A DNA stretch of 32,500 nucleotides from an archaeon (GCA_027077325.1 JALTGF010000068.1:1-32500); one strand, 5' to 3'; numbered from the stretch's first letter, positions 7,765 through 15,977 are shown. Program-made: numbers and translations. Notes: generated by a model from the letters alone, not told the origin.

Positions 7765-9932
7765 TTTAATTTATACTTCTCTAAAATAACTTTTTTTATT
7801 GCTCTTGCTTTCTTTTTCCCAAGATTTTCAACTTTCTTTAGCTCTGTTTCAGATGCATTAAATACCGCCCAAACACTCCCAAAATGCTCTAGTAGTTTTT
7901 TTGCAAGTTTTGGGCCTACATATGGAAGTGACTCTACTATAAATTGCTGCATATCCCCCAACTCTTTTGGCTTTTTTTCACCACGCAATTGGACTTCTCG
8001 TTTTAATTCAAATTGCTCTCTCTTTGCAATCAGTTCCAAGAAAATTGCAGTTTCCTTTACATCTTTAGTATATATAATCGGGATTTTAAAATCAATAGAA
8101 AGTGACGCCAAGGCACCTCTAACTGCGTTTGGGTGAACATTCCCTGCGCCATACAAATTTTCGCCTTCTACAATAATCACTGGGCGTTCAAATGTTTCAA
8201 CAAGACTTTGTGCTTGTGATAAAAGTCGCCCATCTATCAAAGACCTAACAAAATCCGAACTGCTTTTTCTTTCTATGCCAACTCTGTCTGAAACTTGAAA
8301 ATCTGCAACATCTAACCTTTTTATTCTGACATCAACTCCCAACTCGTTTAATTCCTTTAGAACTCCTGAGCTAGATTCTCTTGTATCTGCAAATATTATG
8401 ACCTGTTTGTTTTTCTCATTTGAAAATTTGTCCAGTGTTCGCTGTGCCTTTCCTAATTTGACATTCCTAATTGTTCGCTCCATATTCCTTTCTTTATAAA
8501 AAGAACTCCAATAATACGCTTCATCTCTTGTGCCCTTTGTCATTAAAACTACAATTTTTCCGGGGCGATGCCTTGCAGTTCTCCCTGCACGTTGGATGCT
8601 CCTTATTGCTGAAGGCACTGGCTCATAAAATACAACTTGATCTACTTCGGGGATGTCAAGGCCTTCTTCCCCAATGCTTGTTGCAACTAAAACTTGGTAA
8701 GATCCCTCCCTAAACTCTTCTAAGCGCCTAATCTGCTCCTTTTGTGTAATGCCTCCCTCGCGGCCCCTTGATTGTCCAATCAAACTTATTGCGCTTATAC
8801 CAGCAGATTCCAATTTTTTTAGGATATACTCTACTGTGGCCCGATAATTTGCAAATACAATTGATTTTTTTTCTTTGCTTATAATCCCAATTAACTTTTC
8901 AATTTTTGGGTGTTCCACCCCCTTTTCTTTTAGATGATTTGTTAAGTCAATTGCTCTTCTAAAATCTGGATGCAGTAGCAAATTTTTTGCTGCCTTTGTC
9001 CTATCTTTTTCAATCTTCCTAAAATATTCGCTAAGTTGCTCAATGCCTTGCGTTTCAACAAGCTCAATGGCATGGTACACCTTTAAGATGGCGGCAACTG
9101 CGCTTAGATATTGATAATAGTCACTATCCTGAGATGCTTTTCTTAATAAACTTGACTGAAGCTCTAGGAGTATTTTTTTTCTAACAAAATCTTTTGAAGC
9201 TGTTTTAATAATGTTATTTTGCTTCAAGTACCTAAGATACTCTTTGATAACAACTTCCAGAAATGACCTAATCCTAACAAAATCCTTTGGCATATCTATT
9301 TTAACCCACTCAAAATCTCGCTTTTTTATGTAATCCCTGACTTCTGAATCACTTCTGCTTCTGCTCTCAATTTTTTCAATATAAAGCGCTTTGCACATTT
9401 GCTCAATCTCATCTTTCCTATATCCAGGTGATGCAGTAAGCGCCAGAATTCTGAGATTTGGGGAAGACTCAACAAACTTTTTTGCAATAAATCCATAGGG
9501 GTATTCCCCAACAGCCCGATGGGCCTCGTCAATTATTAAAAGTGAAACTTCTTGAATGGGAAACCTGTTTGAAATAATGTCATTTTGGATCACTTGCGGT
9601 GTCGCAAAAATAAACTGAGGATCTCTATAAAACTTCTCCCTCTTTTCTGGAGAAAGTTGGCCTGTAAAAACTTGAAATTCATCCTCATCAAGGTTAAATA
9701 CCCTTTTCCAGGTTGAGCGATGCTGCTCTACAAGTGGCTTGGTTGGGGCTAAAAACAAAATTTTTTGTCTTGGATACTTTTCAAGATATACTGCGGCCAA
9801 AAGCGCCGCAATGTATGTCTTTCCAAGCCCTGTTGGGAGGACCACTAGCGTGTTATATTTTACTGCAGTCCCTAAAATTGTTTCTTGATAAAGCCGCGGT
9901 TCAATCGCGCCTGGTTTTAAAAATTTGTTCAT
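7761..9932 (-). CDS. hef: Hef, archaeal FANCM/XPF-like helicase-nuclease
   Basis: 723-aa two-part enzyme that remodels and cuts stalled forks and flap/branched DNA. The N-terminal SF2 helicase has PTGLGKT (33-39), DEAH (135-138), TASPG (166-170) and QRAGRTAR (447-454), with the FANCM-type helical insert between the RecA lobes. The C-terminal XPF nuclease has IIFADTRE (512-519) and the catalytic ERKSSSD (554-560), followed by tandem helix-hairpin-helix motifs (LPYVGPKLAKKLLEHFG, then VENLGKKKARAI). All catalytic residues are present, so the full euryarchaeal architecture is intact. GGGGGGAG precedes the ATG. Upstream are GTTTAATAC as a TATA candidate and a palindromic TATGGAAAATAAAT site (9976-9999) that may control it. 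Confidence 0.95.
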   Translation of the reverse strand: MNKFLKPGAIEPRLYQETILGTAVKYNTLVVLPTGLGKTYIAALLAAVYLEKYPRQKILFLAPTKPLVEQHRSTWKRVFNLDEDEFQVFTGQLSPEKREKFYRDPQFIFATPQVIQNDIISNRFPIQEVSLLIIDEAHRAVGEYPYGFIAKKFVESSPNLRILALTASPGYRKDEIEQMCKALYIEKIESRSRSDSEVRDYIKKRDFEWVKIDMPKDFVRIRSFLEVVIKEYLRYLKQNNIIKTASKDFVRKKILLELQSSLLRKASQDSDYYQYLSAVAAILKVYHAIELVETQGIEQLSEYFRKIEKDRTKAAKNLLLHPDFRRAIDLTNHLKEKGVEHPKIEKLIGIISKEKKSIVFANYRATVEYILKKLESAGISAISLIGQSRGREGGITQKEQIRRLEEFREGSYQVLVATSIGEEGLDIPEVDQVVFYEPVPSAIRSIQRAGRTARHRPGKIVVLMTKGTRDEAYYWSSFYKERNMERTIRNVKLGKAQRTLDKFSNEKNKQVIIFADTRESSSGVLKELNELGVDVRIKRLDVADFQVSDRVGIERKSSSDFVRSLIDGRLLSQAQSLVETFERPVIIVEGENLYGAGNVHPNAVRGALASLSIDFKIPIIYTKDVKETAIFLELIAKREQFELKREVQLRGEKKPKELGDMQQFIVESLPYVGPKLAKKLLEHFGSVWAVFNASETELKKVENLGKKKARAIKKVILEKYKLN

Positions 9933-9975
9933 CCTCTCCCCCCATGTCTATATACTCTTTTTGTATTAAACCTAT

Positions 9976-9999
9976 TTATTTTCTATATGGAAAATAAAT
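9976..9999. repeat. Palindromic TATGGAAAATAAAT site upstream of hef
   Basis: TTATTTTCTATATGG followed by AAAATAA is a palindrome with one mismatched pair. It includes the 17-mer CTATATGGAAAATAAAT (9983-9999), identical to 4357-4373 and 5944-5960. It lies just upstream of the TATA-like box of hef, and about 45 bp from the small gene at 10045. Confidence 0.6.
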
Positions 10000-10044
10000 C
10001 ATAAAAACATTTTTAAACTAAAACACTACCTATTATTAGTTAAA

Positions 10045-10299
10045 ATGAAACATACTCGCTCTAAAAAAATCCCAAATCATGTTTCTACTAGTAAAAAAAC
10101 TAAAAACTATTCTAAAGTTCCAACGTGGTTTAACTTTTTTTCAAATAAATTACTGCCACCCCTATTCTTCCTCCTAATTGCTTTAATCTCTCTTCACTAC
10201 ATATCCCTAACTAATTCTATCTCCCTTAAACTGAATCTTGGAGCGGTAACTGTTGCATCAAGTAGTTTGTCAATATACATAACTTCTTTAATGCTCTAA
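10045..10299 (+). CDS. Possible small membrane protein
   Basis: 84 aa, not recognised. A basic, serine/lysine-rich N-terminus (about 1-35) is followed by two hydrophobic segments (about 36-54 and 64-82). TATTTTTAAAC-like sequence lies about 30 bases upstream, which would fit a leaderless start. No ribosome site is visible. It could be real, or a chance frame in an AT-rich gap between hef and the next operon. Confidence 0.4.
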   Translation: MKHTRSKKIPNHVSTSKKTKNYSKVPTWFNFFSNKLLPPLFFLLIALISLHYISLTNSISLKLNLGAVTVASSSLSIYITSLML

Positions 10300-10342
10300 T
10301 CTATCCAGAAATTTTATATACAAACTAAGTGTACCTCTACCT

Positions 10343-10822
10343 ATGGGTATAAAATCAATTGTTAAAACTGTTTTTGGCAGGGTAAAAAAAGCAACCAGCG
10401 ACGAGCCAATAGATGAAGACCTAGACAAAGAGCTAGCTCCTGAGCTAGACCTTAAAGAACCCCTTGAAAAGAATGAGGCTGTGGCGGAAGAGCCATCAGA
10501 ACCTCAAAGAGAACGCCCAGAAGAGACTTTTACAGAAATACAAGAACCAGAAGAGCGCATGGGATCATCAAGGCAAGAGCCATCAGAACCATCCGAGTTT
10601 GAAACAATTTCCCCAGAAATACAATCAATAAAAAATGAGCTTGAAAACATAAGTGAGAAAATTGAAATTCTCGAAACACACTTCCAAAAATTAGAAAGCA
10701 AGTATGACCTTCAAAAAACAGAAACAGACAGAGACATTCAATATCTAACTCTAATTAATGAAAAACTAAACACGCTTGAGCAAGAGTATTCTGAGCTTGA
10801 GAGATTAATTAAAAGAAAATAA
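10343..10822 (+). CDS. Acidic coiled-coil protein with an amphipathic N-terminus
   Basis: 159 aa, not recognised. Three parts are visible. Residues 1-17 (MGIKSIVKTVFGRVKKA) would form a basic amphipathic helix able to lie on a membrane. Residues about 18-90 are a proline/glutamate-rich, very acidic linker with repeated EEPSEP/QEPSEP-type blocks. Residues about 93-158 form a coiled coil (heptads from IQSIKNELENI onward). TTTATATA lies about 25 bases upstream of the ATG. The stop shares a base with the ATG of the next gene (TAATG), so the two are co-expressed and may work together at the membrane. Division, shape or secretion roles are only possibilities. Confidence 0.75.
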   Translation: MGIKSIVKTVFGRVKKATSDEPIDEDLDKELAPELDLKEPLEKNEAVAEEPSEPQRERPEETFTEIQEPEERMGSSRQEPSEPSEFETISPEIQSIKNELENISEKIEILETHFQKLESKYDLQKTETDRDIQYLTLINEKLNTLEQEYSELERLIKRK

Positions 10823-11400
10823 TGAAACTTACAAACCAACTGCAGCTGTACTTGTTTGCGGCTTTTCTAGTTGGGATTTCAGCATTAATTATTATTTCAA
10901 TTGTCTATCTTGGGCAGTACTTTAAAATTTTTGGTTTGTGGATTTTTTCAGTGTTGCTATTTGTACTGATGCGACTTCCAGATAGTTGGAAAATTGGGCT
11001 AGAACTTTTTTTCTTCTTAACTTTTGCTTATTCCTATGTGTTTGGCTTGTTATTCACCCTCCCTTTAATTTATGTCTCCTTGTTGTTTGTCCTAAAAATC
11101 CGCCCAGATGAGGGAAATGGGCTCTTTGTTCATGCTATTGTTCTAACTGGTGTTGCACTTTTTGCAAAATATTTTTCAAGTTTATATGGTGTCTCAATTA
11201 CGCCAAACCAACTGGTGTTTTCAGCAATGCTAACAATTGGCATATGGCTTGTCATAGATACAATAATCGCTGTAAGGACTGCACCAGTTCCACTCCCAAA
11301 ATTAATGATAAACCATACACTCGACTTTATGGTAAATTACTTCTTTATAACCTTGTTTGGGTTTAAGGTCTTGTCCTACTTGTTATTACAGTACCCTTAA
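10822..11400 (+). CDS. Six-segment membrane protein of unknown function
   Basis: 192 aa with about six hydrophobic segments and short loops. It is coupled to the coiled-coil gene by a TAATG overlap. It resembles the 187-aa membrane protein at 28021-28584. Both have RLP followed by a G-(L/I)-E-L segment after the second hydrophobic stretch (MRLPDSWKIGLEL here), and both end with H..(x)..NY followed by a hydrophobic run and G-x-K (NHTLDFMVNYFFITLFGFK here). The size and segment count are like small transporter S-components or MreD-type proteins, but I cannot assign a family. Confidence 0.75.
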   Translation: MKLTNQLQLYLFAAFLVGISALIIISIVYLGQYFKIFGLWIFSVLLFVLMRLPDSWKIGLELFFFLTFAYSYVFGLLFTLPLIYVSLLFVLKIRPDEGNGLFVHAIVLTGVALFAKYFSSLYGVSITPNQLVFSAMLTIGIWLVIDTIIAVRTAPVPLPKLMINHTLDFMVNYFFITLFGFKVLSYLLLQYP

Positions 11401-11431
11401 CTTAATATACTAAAAAGCACACTAATCAACT

Positions 11432-11617
11432 ATGAAAATTTCAGACCAGCACATCAAAAAGGTAGCTGAGACATTTAGCATAAACCCCAAAACATTAAAA
11501 GATGCTGTTGAGGATGTTCCTGGTTTTAGGCACCTTGATCCAATTGATCAAGGAATTCAGCTTGCCTTAATTGCAAAAGAAATTGCAGACCACGCTGCAG
11601 CTAGAAAACGGCATTAA
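11432..11617 (+). CDS. Small hypothetical protein
   Basis: 61 aa, soluble and helical, not recognised. It has a possible helix-turn-helix-like middle (FSINPKTLKDAVEDVPGFRHLDP). TTAATATAC lies about 27 bases upstream of the ATG, consistent with its own promoter and a leaderless start. The end overlaps the convergent purB end by 17 bp. Codon use and charge pattern look like a real protein. Confidence 0.55.
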   Translation: MKISDQHIKKVAETFSINPKTLKDAVEDVPGFRHLDPIDQGIQLALIAKEIADHAAARKRH

Positions 11618-12947
11618 TCTCTTTTAAAACATTTTTAATTTGCTCTTCAATTGTTCCGAGATAATTCTCTGGATCCATTGATTTTTCTATTTCTTCTTCA
11701 GTGAGGTATTTTTTAACTGTGCTGTTCTCCTTTAAAACAGATTCCAGATCCATATCGTTCTTAAATGCAATCATCGAGCAGGTTCTAACTAACTCGTGAG
11801 CTTCTTGCCTGCCCATCCCCTTTTCTGCAAGTTTAATCATAACTGCTTCAGACATCTCAAATCCTCTCGCTCTCTGAATATTTTTCTTCATATTTTCAGG
11901 ATAAACCTGCAAATTCCTCAAAATATTTTTCATTGACCTTAAACTGTAATGAATTAAAACAAAACTTTCAGGGAACAAGATTCTTTCAGCAGATGAATTT
12001 GCAAGGTCGCGCTCGTGCCAGCTTATCATATTCTCAAGAGCAATTGAGACATTGCTTCTTAAAACTCTTGCAATCCCACAAATTTGTTCGCATTTAACTG
12101 GGTTTCTCTTAGCAGGCATTGTTGAGCTTCCAACCTGATTTTCTATATTGAAGCCTTCTGCCACCTCCCCAATTTCTGGTCTTTGCAAGTTCCTGATTTC
12201 TGTTGCTATCTTGTCTAAAGTGCTTGAAGTTGATGAAATCCAAAATATAATCTCTGCGTGTCTGTCTCTTTGCAAGATTTGTGTAGTGACAATTGGCTCT
12301 TTTAGTCCAAGTTCTTTCATAACAATTTTTTGAAGTTTCAGTCCGTTTTCACCAAAAGATGCTTGAGTGCCAACGGCCCCAGTCATTTTTCCAACTAAAA
12401 TCCTTTTTTTAATTTCCTGCAATCTTTTGTAATGCCTCAAAATTTCAGAAGCCCAAACAGAAACTTTAAATCCAAAAGTAATTGGGTTTGCATATTGGCC
12501 ATGTGTTCTTCCGAGCATAATTGTTCCCTTATATCTCTTAATTAAGTCTTGCATAACCTTAAGCAATTCTTTAATTTCTTTTTCAAGAAGCTTAATTGCA
12601 TCCTTAAAAATTAACGCCCAGGCAGTATCGACAATATCGTAAGATGTTGCACCAAGGTGAACATACTTCCCAGAATCTCCACAGACCTCTGAAAGCGCCT
12701 TAACAATTGCCATAACATCGTGTCCAATCTCTTTTTCAATTTCCTTTACCCTTTCAATCTTTACTGCCTTTACATTTGCATTTTTTGAAATTACTTTGGC
12801 GGCTCTTTTTGGGATCTCCCCAAGCTTTGCATGAGCGCGGGCAAGTGCTGCCTCAACATCTAACTTTTTTTGTAAAATATTCTCTTCAGTAAAAAGAGCG
12901 TACATTTCTGGGGTGTTATAACGGAACTCAATTGGGTGGATTGCCAT
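11601..12947 (-). CDS. purB: Adenylosuccinate lyase
   Basis: 448 aa, normal for the family. It catalyses two purine steps: cleavage of SAICAR and of adenylosuccinate to AMP, releasing fumarate. The fumarase/aspartase superfamily signature GSSTMPAKRNP is at 273-283. HLGATSYD (97-104) and RTHGQ (147-151) carry active-site residues. It works downstream of purA (29003-30139), which makes adenylosuccinate, although the two genes are 16 kb apart. It has a TATA box (TTTATACTTA, about 12967-12976) and no ribosome site, so it is probably leaderless. That box overlaps the promoter of the divergent operon starting at 13000. Confidence 0.95.
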   Translation of the reverse strand: MAIHPIEFRYNTPEMYALFTEENILQKKLDVEAALARAHAKLGEIPKRAAKVISKNANVKAVKIERVKEIEKEIGHDVMAIVKALSEVCGDSGKYVHLGATSYDIVDTAWALIFKDAIKLLEKEIKELLKVMQDLIKRYKGTIMLGRTHGQYANPITFGFKVSVWASEILRHYKRLQEIKKRILVGKMTGAVGTQASFGENGLKLQKIVMKELGLKEPIVTTQILQRDRHAEIIFWISSTSSTLDKIATEIRNLQRPEIGEVAEGFNIENQVGSSTMPAKRNPVKCEQICGIARVLRSNVSIALENMISWHERDLANSSAERILFPESFVLIHYSLRSMKNILRNLQVYPENMKKNIQRARGFEMSEAVMIKLAEKGMGRQEAHELVRTCSMIAFKNDMDLESVLKENSTVKKYLTEEEIEKSMDPENYLGTIEEQIKNVLKEINAVF

Positions 12948-12966
12948 AACAAAACTTAATCCTAAT

Positions 12967-12980
12967 AAGTATAAATAAAT
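12967..12980. promoter_or_regulatory. Shared divergent TATA region for purB and the Get3 operon
   Basis: AAGTATAAATAAAT reads as a TATA box in both directions: TATAAATAA for the rightward gene (ATG at 13000) and TTTATACTT for purB (ATG at 12947). Each box is about 20-30 bases from its start codon, so the two leaderless promoters overlap and may compete. Confidence 0.5.
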
Positions 12981-12999
12981 TCAGGTACATAAAATTATT

Positions 13000-13422
13000 A
13001 TGGGCAAAAAAGATTGTCTTAAAAAGGCAAGAGAGCTTGAAAAGTCAAATGCAACCTATGGGCTTTTTGTTGCTTCTTATTACTATTTTGCAGCAGAAGA
13101 ATACGGTCTTATGCGAGATGCTTTAATAAAATATCACTCCTTACTTGGGAAGCATTCTCCCAAAAGAAAAAGTATCGGTGGTATCATAAAATCTCTTAAA
13201 TCCTCTGCTCTTCCAAATCTTCGCGCATTTTTATTTGATAAGCATCTTCTCCCAGATAATTTTGTTAAAAGAGACGCAGATCACCTAAAGTCAATGCTTT
13301 TAAATTATGCCTATAATTTAGCTCTCTACATCTCTCCAGAAAATATGATAAACTATCTTGCAATGTATGTGACTGAAGATCCAGCAAATTTCTTAAAGGC
13401 AAGAGACCTACTTCTAAAATAA
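13000..13422 (+). CDS. Hypothetical protein, first gene of the Get3 operon
   Basis: 140 aa, not recognised. Probably all-helical and soluble, with an aromatic segment (ATYGLFVASYYYFAAEEYGLM, about 19-39) and a basic middle (KHSPKRKSIGGIIKSLKSS). It has a leaderless promoter, and its TAA shares one base with the ATG of get3 (TAATG). That coupling suggests a helper of the targeting ATPase, but nothing in the sequence shows homology to eukaryotic Get4 or Sgt2. Confidence 0.7.
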   Translation: MGKKDCLKKARELEKSNATYGLFVASYYYFAAEEYGLMRDALIKYHSLLGKHSPKRKSIGGIIKSLKSSALPNLRAFLFDKHLLPDNFVKRDADHLKSMLLNYAYNLALYISPENMINYLAMYVTEDPANFLKARDLLLK

Positions 13423-14351
13423 TGACTCAATTTATCTTGTTTGGTGGGAAAGGCGGTGTTGGAAAAACAACCTGTGCTGCAGCGACGGCTTTAAAACTAT
13501 CTGAAGAGGGGGATAAGATTTTAATTGCCAGTACGGATCCCGCGCATTCTCTTTCTGACTCTTTTGAAAAGAAGATTGGCTCAAGGGAAAAAGAAATCTT
13601 CCCTAATCTTTGGGCGGTTGAAATAAATCCAAAAGAGGAAATGCAAAAATTAAAAGAAAAACTTGCAGACGCCCCTGAGATGCCAAATATGCCTGGGCTT
13701 CCCGGGATGAACCCGGCAGAAATGCTTGGCGGGCTTTCTGACATGGGATCAATGCCTGGAATGGATGAGATGGCTGCCTTTGATCTCTTTTTAAAATATA
13801 TGGATTCTGAAGAATACGACTATGTAATTTTTGACACTGCCCCAACTGGGCATACATTAAAGTTCCTAAGCCTGCCCGAGCTTATGGATTCCTGGGTTGG
13901 AAAAATGATTAAGTTTAAGCTGCAAGTTTCAAACGCGCTGAACATGTTTAAGCAGCTTCTTCCGTTTACAGAGCCAAAAGAGGACAAGTCCCTTGAGAAC
14001 CTTGAAAAAATGAAAGCAAGAATTGAGAAGGGAAAGTTGATTTTAACAAATCCCAGCAAGACAAATTTTGTAATTGTCACAATCCCACAAGAAATGGCAA
14101 TTTCAGAATCAGTCCGGGCGGTAAAGCAATTAGAGGAATTTGGGATTCCTGTTAAGAAAATAATAGTTAATCAGATCCAGCCAGAACACAAGAGTTGCGC
14201 CTTTTGCACTGCAAGAAGAAAACTGCACAAAGAAAAGTTAAATGAAATACACAAGAAATTTAAAAAGAAGCAAATTGTTGAAGTAGAGCTTTCAAAAGAT
14301 GAAATAAAGGGAAAAAAGAAGCTTGAGGAGTTTGCGCGCGTGTTAAAATGA
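13422..14351 (+). CDS. get3: Get3/TRC40/ArsA-family ATPase
   Basis: 309 aa, one ATPase module as in Get3 rather than the double ArsA pump ATPase. It shows the deviant P-loop GGKGGVGKTT (8-17) with the signature lysine, switch I STDPAHSLSDSF (42-53), switch II DTAPTGHTL (138-146), and the zinc-binding CxxC of the dimer (C259, C262). Residues 86-117 form a flexible insert with eight methionines (MPGLPGM and SMPGM repeats), in the place where TRC40 proteins bind hydrophobic tail anchors. By family knowledge it delivers tail-anchored proteins to the membrane. It is the middle gene of a three-gene operon (TAATG upstream, ATGA downstream) with an unknown helical protein and an exported protein. Confidence 0.9.
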   Translation: MTQFILFGGKGGVGKTTCAAATALKLSEEGDKILIASTDPAHSLSDSFEKKIGSREKEIFPNLWAVEINPKEEMQKLKEKLADAPEMPNMPGLPGMNPAEMLGGLSDMGSMPGMDEMAAFDLFLKYMDSEEYDYVIFDTAPTGHTLKFLSLPELMDSWVGKMIKFKLQVSNALNMFKQLLPFTEPKEDKSLENLEKMKARIEKGKLILTNPSKTNFVIVTIPQEMAISESVRAVKQLEEFGIPVKKIIVNQIQPEHKSCAFCTARRKLHKEKLNEIHKKFKKKQIVEVELSKDEIKGKKKLEEFARVLK

Positions 14352-15151
14352 AAGTAAAACATCTCCTCTTAATTTTAATTCTTGCAATTATTTTAATTCA
14401 CTCAGTCCAGGCAGAAAAGCTAAAGATAACTTTAGTTGCAAATTCAATTGATTACCAGGGCTCAACAGGGCTCTTTAAGTGCCTAAGGGCAAAAGGAATT
14501 GAAATGCAGAGAATTCCTCCAGCAAAACTAAACAACACAATAAAGAAAGAGTCATACCTAATAATTCTTGGCGGCCCGGATGCGCCAGGTGGAACTGGGG
14601 CAGTTGTTGAAAATTTGCTAAACAAAAGTGAAATTTCTGGATTAAGAGAAAAGGGGGTGAAAGCCCTTTATGTTAAAAAAGATGTCTGGGCGAGCCCTCA
14701 AAAAATTTTTATTGTTGCAGGAAACACAAGAAAGGAAACAAGCGAGGCCGGAGAAATTTATTGTTCAAATATTGCAAATCTCATTTTAAATAAATCAGAG
14801 AAAACATTAAACGCAAGTGTTCAAGTTGAAGGCACTGGTGTAAGGTATAATTCGACATATGGAGCCTATTTCATAAGATATGTTTTGTATTCTTTAGTAA
14901 ATACAGGAAACACTAAGTTTAATCCAACAGTTGATATTTTCATATACGGCGGGAAGAATTATTCTACTTTGATTTATTCAAACTCCCAAATAGAAAGCAA
15001 TCCAGGTAATTTGACAATAAACGCCCACTGGCTCGATAACTTTACATTAAACCAAAAAATTGACTCTGGGAATTATTTAATTGTTTTAAATGTCAGGAAT
15101 GGGACAAATCCAGAAATTGTTAATTCGAGCAAAGAGGAGTTTAGTGTTTAA
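14348..15151 (+). CDS. Exported protein with an S-layer/cell-wall-binding-like domain
   Basis: 267 aa. A signal peptide is clear: MKVKH, a hydrophobic core and a VQA-like cleavage site around residue 22. Residues about 25-130 (LKITLVANSIDYQG, LIILGGPDAPGGTGAVVENLL, IFIVAGNTRKET) resemble the alpha/beta repeats seen in S-layer proteins and cell-wall-binding type 2 repeats, where a GGP segment is followed by a (I/V)AG.(T/N)R segment. Residues about 150-267 look like a beta-sandwich (CARDB/Ig-like) with several N-x-S/T sites. It overlaps get3 by 4 nt (ATGA). It may sit outside the membrane as part of the envelope; this is inferred. Confidence 0.75.
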   Translation: MKVKHLLLILILAIILIHSVQAEKLKITLVANSIDYQGSTGLFKCLRAKGIEMQRIPPAKLNNTIKKESYLIILGGPDAPGGTGAVVENLLNKSEISGLREKGVKALYVKKDVWASPQKIFIVAGNTRKETSEAGEIYCSNIANLILNKSEKTLNASVQVEGTGVRYNSTYGAYFIRYVLYSLVNTGNTKFNPTVDIFIYGGKNYSTLIYSNSQIESNPGNLTINAHWLDNFTLNQKIDSGNYLIVLNVRNGTNPEIVNSSKEEFSV

Positions 15152-15759
15152 ATCGACATGCATCCAATAAACGCAACAATTGCGATAACCAAAACAAGTG
15201 CCCAAACCTTAATATTCCACGCAAATATTTTTTGCCCGTCCAAAGGCGGGAATGGAATTAAGTTAAAAATTGCAAGCCATGCATTTACATACGCTCCTGT
15301 TGATCCTATAACTGCCAAAAGCCCAGATGCGAATATCCCTATTAACCCAAATATTGCAGACAAAATCAAGTTTACAATAGGCCCGGCAAGCCCGATTTTT
15401 GCTGTTTTTTCTAAGGTTGCCCGTGCAAAGCCGCCACCAAAATAGACCGCGCCGGGAGCAATGAAAATAAACTTGCCACTTGAAATTATGGTCACTAAAA
15501 TAGCAAAAAGTAGCCCTTGTGTCCACATTCGATATTCAGCAAAATATCCGTAACTTTGAGAAACAAACTTGTGCCCTAACTCGTGAAAAACAAATGCGGG
15601 TGCTATGATTAAAAATCCAACGCCAATGCCCACAAGTGTCGAAGCAATATTTCGGGAATACCCAAACCAGGAGTAAGAAACTAGAATAGACATAACTATA
15701 ACTGAAATTGTCAAGTGAATTATCTCTCTCCTAGAAAAATAATATGGACTTCTTCTCAC
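15148..15759 (-). CDS. M50-like membrane metalloprotease
   Basis: About 203 aa. HELGH (61-65 counted from the upstream GTG at 15765) lies in a membrane segment, and NLIPFPPLDG supplies the second motif with the third metal-ligand Asp. This is the arrangement of site-2-type M50B proteases, which cut substrates within the membrane. There are five to six hydrophobic segments and no PDZ domain. I prefer GTG at 15759, since AGGAG lies five bases upstream; GTG at 15765 is an alternative. It follows the KH gene with only a few bases between. Its stop overlaps the exported-protein gene by 4 bp, tail to tail. The substrate is unknown. Confidence 0.85.
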   Translation of the reverse strand: MRRSPYYFSRREIIHLTISVIVMSILVSYSWFGYSRNIASTLVGIGVGFLIIAPAFVFHELGHKFVSQSYGYFAEYRMWTQGLLFAILVTIISSGKFIFIAPGAVYFGGGFARATLEKTAKIGLAGPIVNLILSAIFGLIGIFASGLLAVIGSTGAYVNAWLAIFNLIPFPPLDGQKIFAWNIKVWALVLVIAIVAFIGCMSI

Positions 15760-15767
15760 ATTCACTC

Positions 15768-15977
15768 CTATATTGGTTTCACTTCGATTGATCGGCCTAA
15801 AACCAATTCTGCACTTCTCACAACGGAGCCACCCGGTCCGATTGCCCTTCCTATTTTCTCCTTGCTAACATAAACAACTAGCTTGTCTTCCGCCTCTTCA
15901 AATTTTTCAATTGTGGCATCAAGCATTTTCTCCAAAGATTTAATGTCTCCTTCAATATTTTTTTCGATTTTGCTCAT
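15768..15977 (-). CDS. Single KH-domain RNA-binding protein
   Basis: 69 aa from the ATG at 15977. GGTGATC four bases upstream is an excellent archaeal ribosome site and decides the start over a TTG one codon earlier. The N-terminal half is an acidic helical region (about 5-32). The C-terminal half is a minimal KH fold with the GxxG loop in EKIGRAIGPGGSVVRSAELVL (about 40-60). It resembles the last KH repeat of NusA or ribosomal KH domains, but stands alone. It is the first gene of a two-gene operon with the M50-like protease. Confidence 0.8.
   Translation of the reverse strand: MSKIEKNIEGDIKSLEKMLDATIEKFEEAEDKLVVYVSKEKIGRAIGPGGSVVRSAELVLGRSIEVKPI

Noticed and set aside
13422..14351. Arsenite pump ATPase ArsA
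   Set aside because: A single module with zinc-binding CxxC and a TRC40-type insert; no arsB or arsR nearby.
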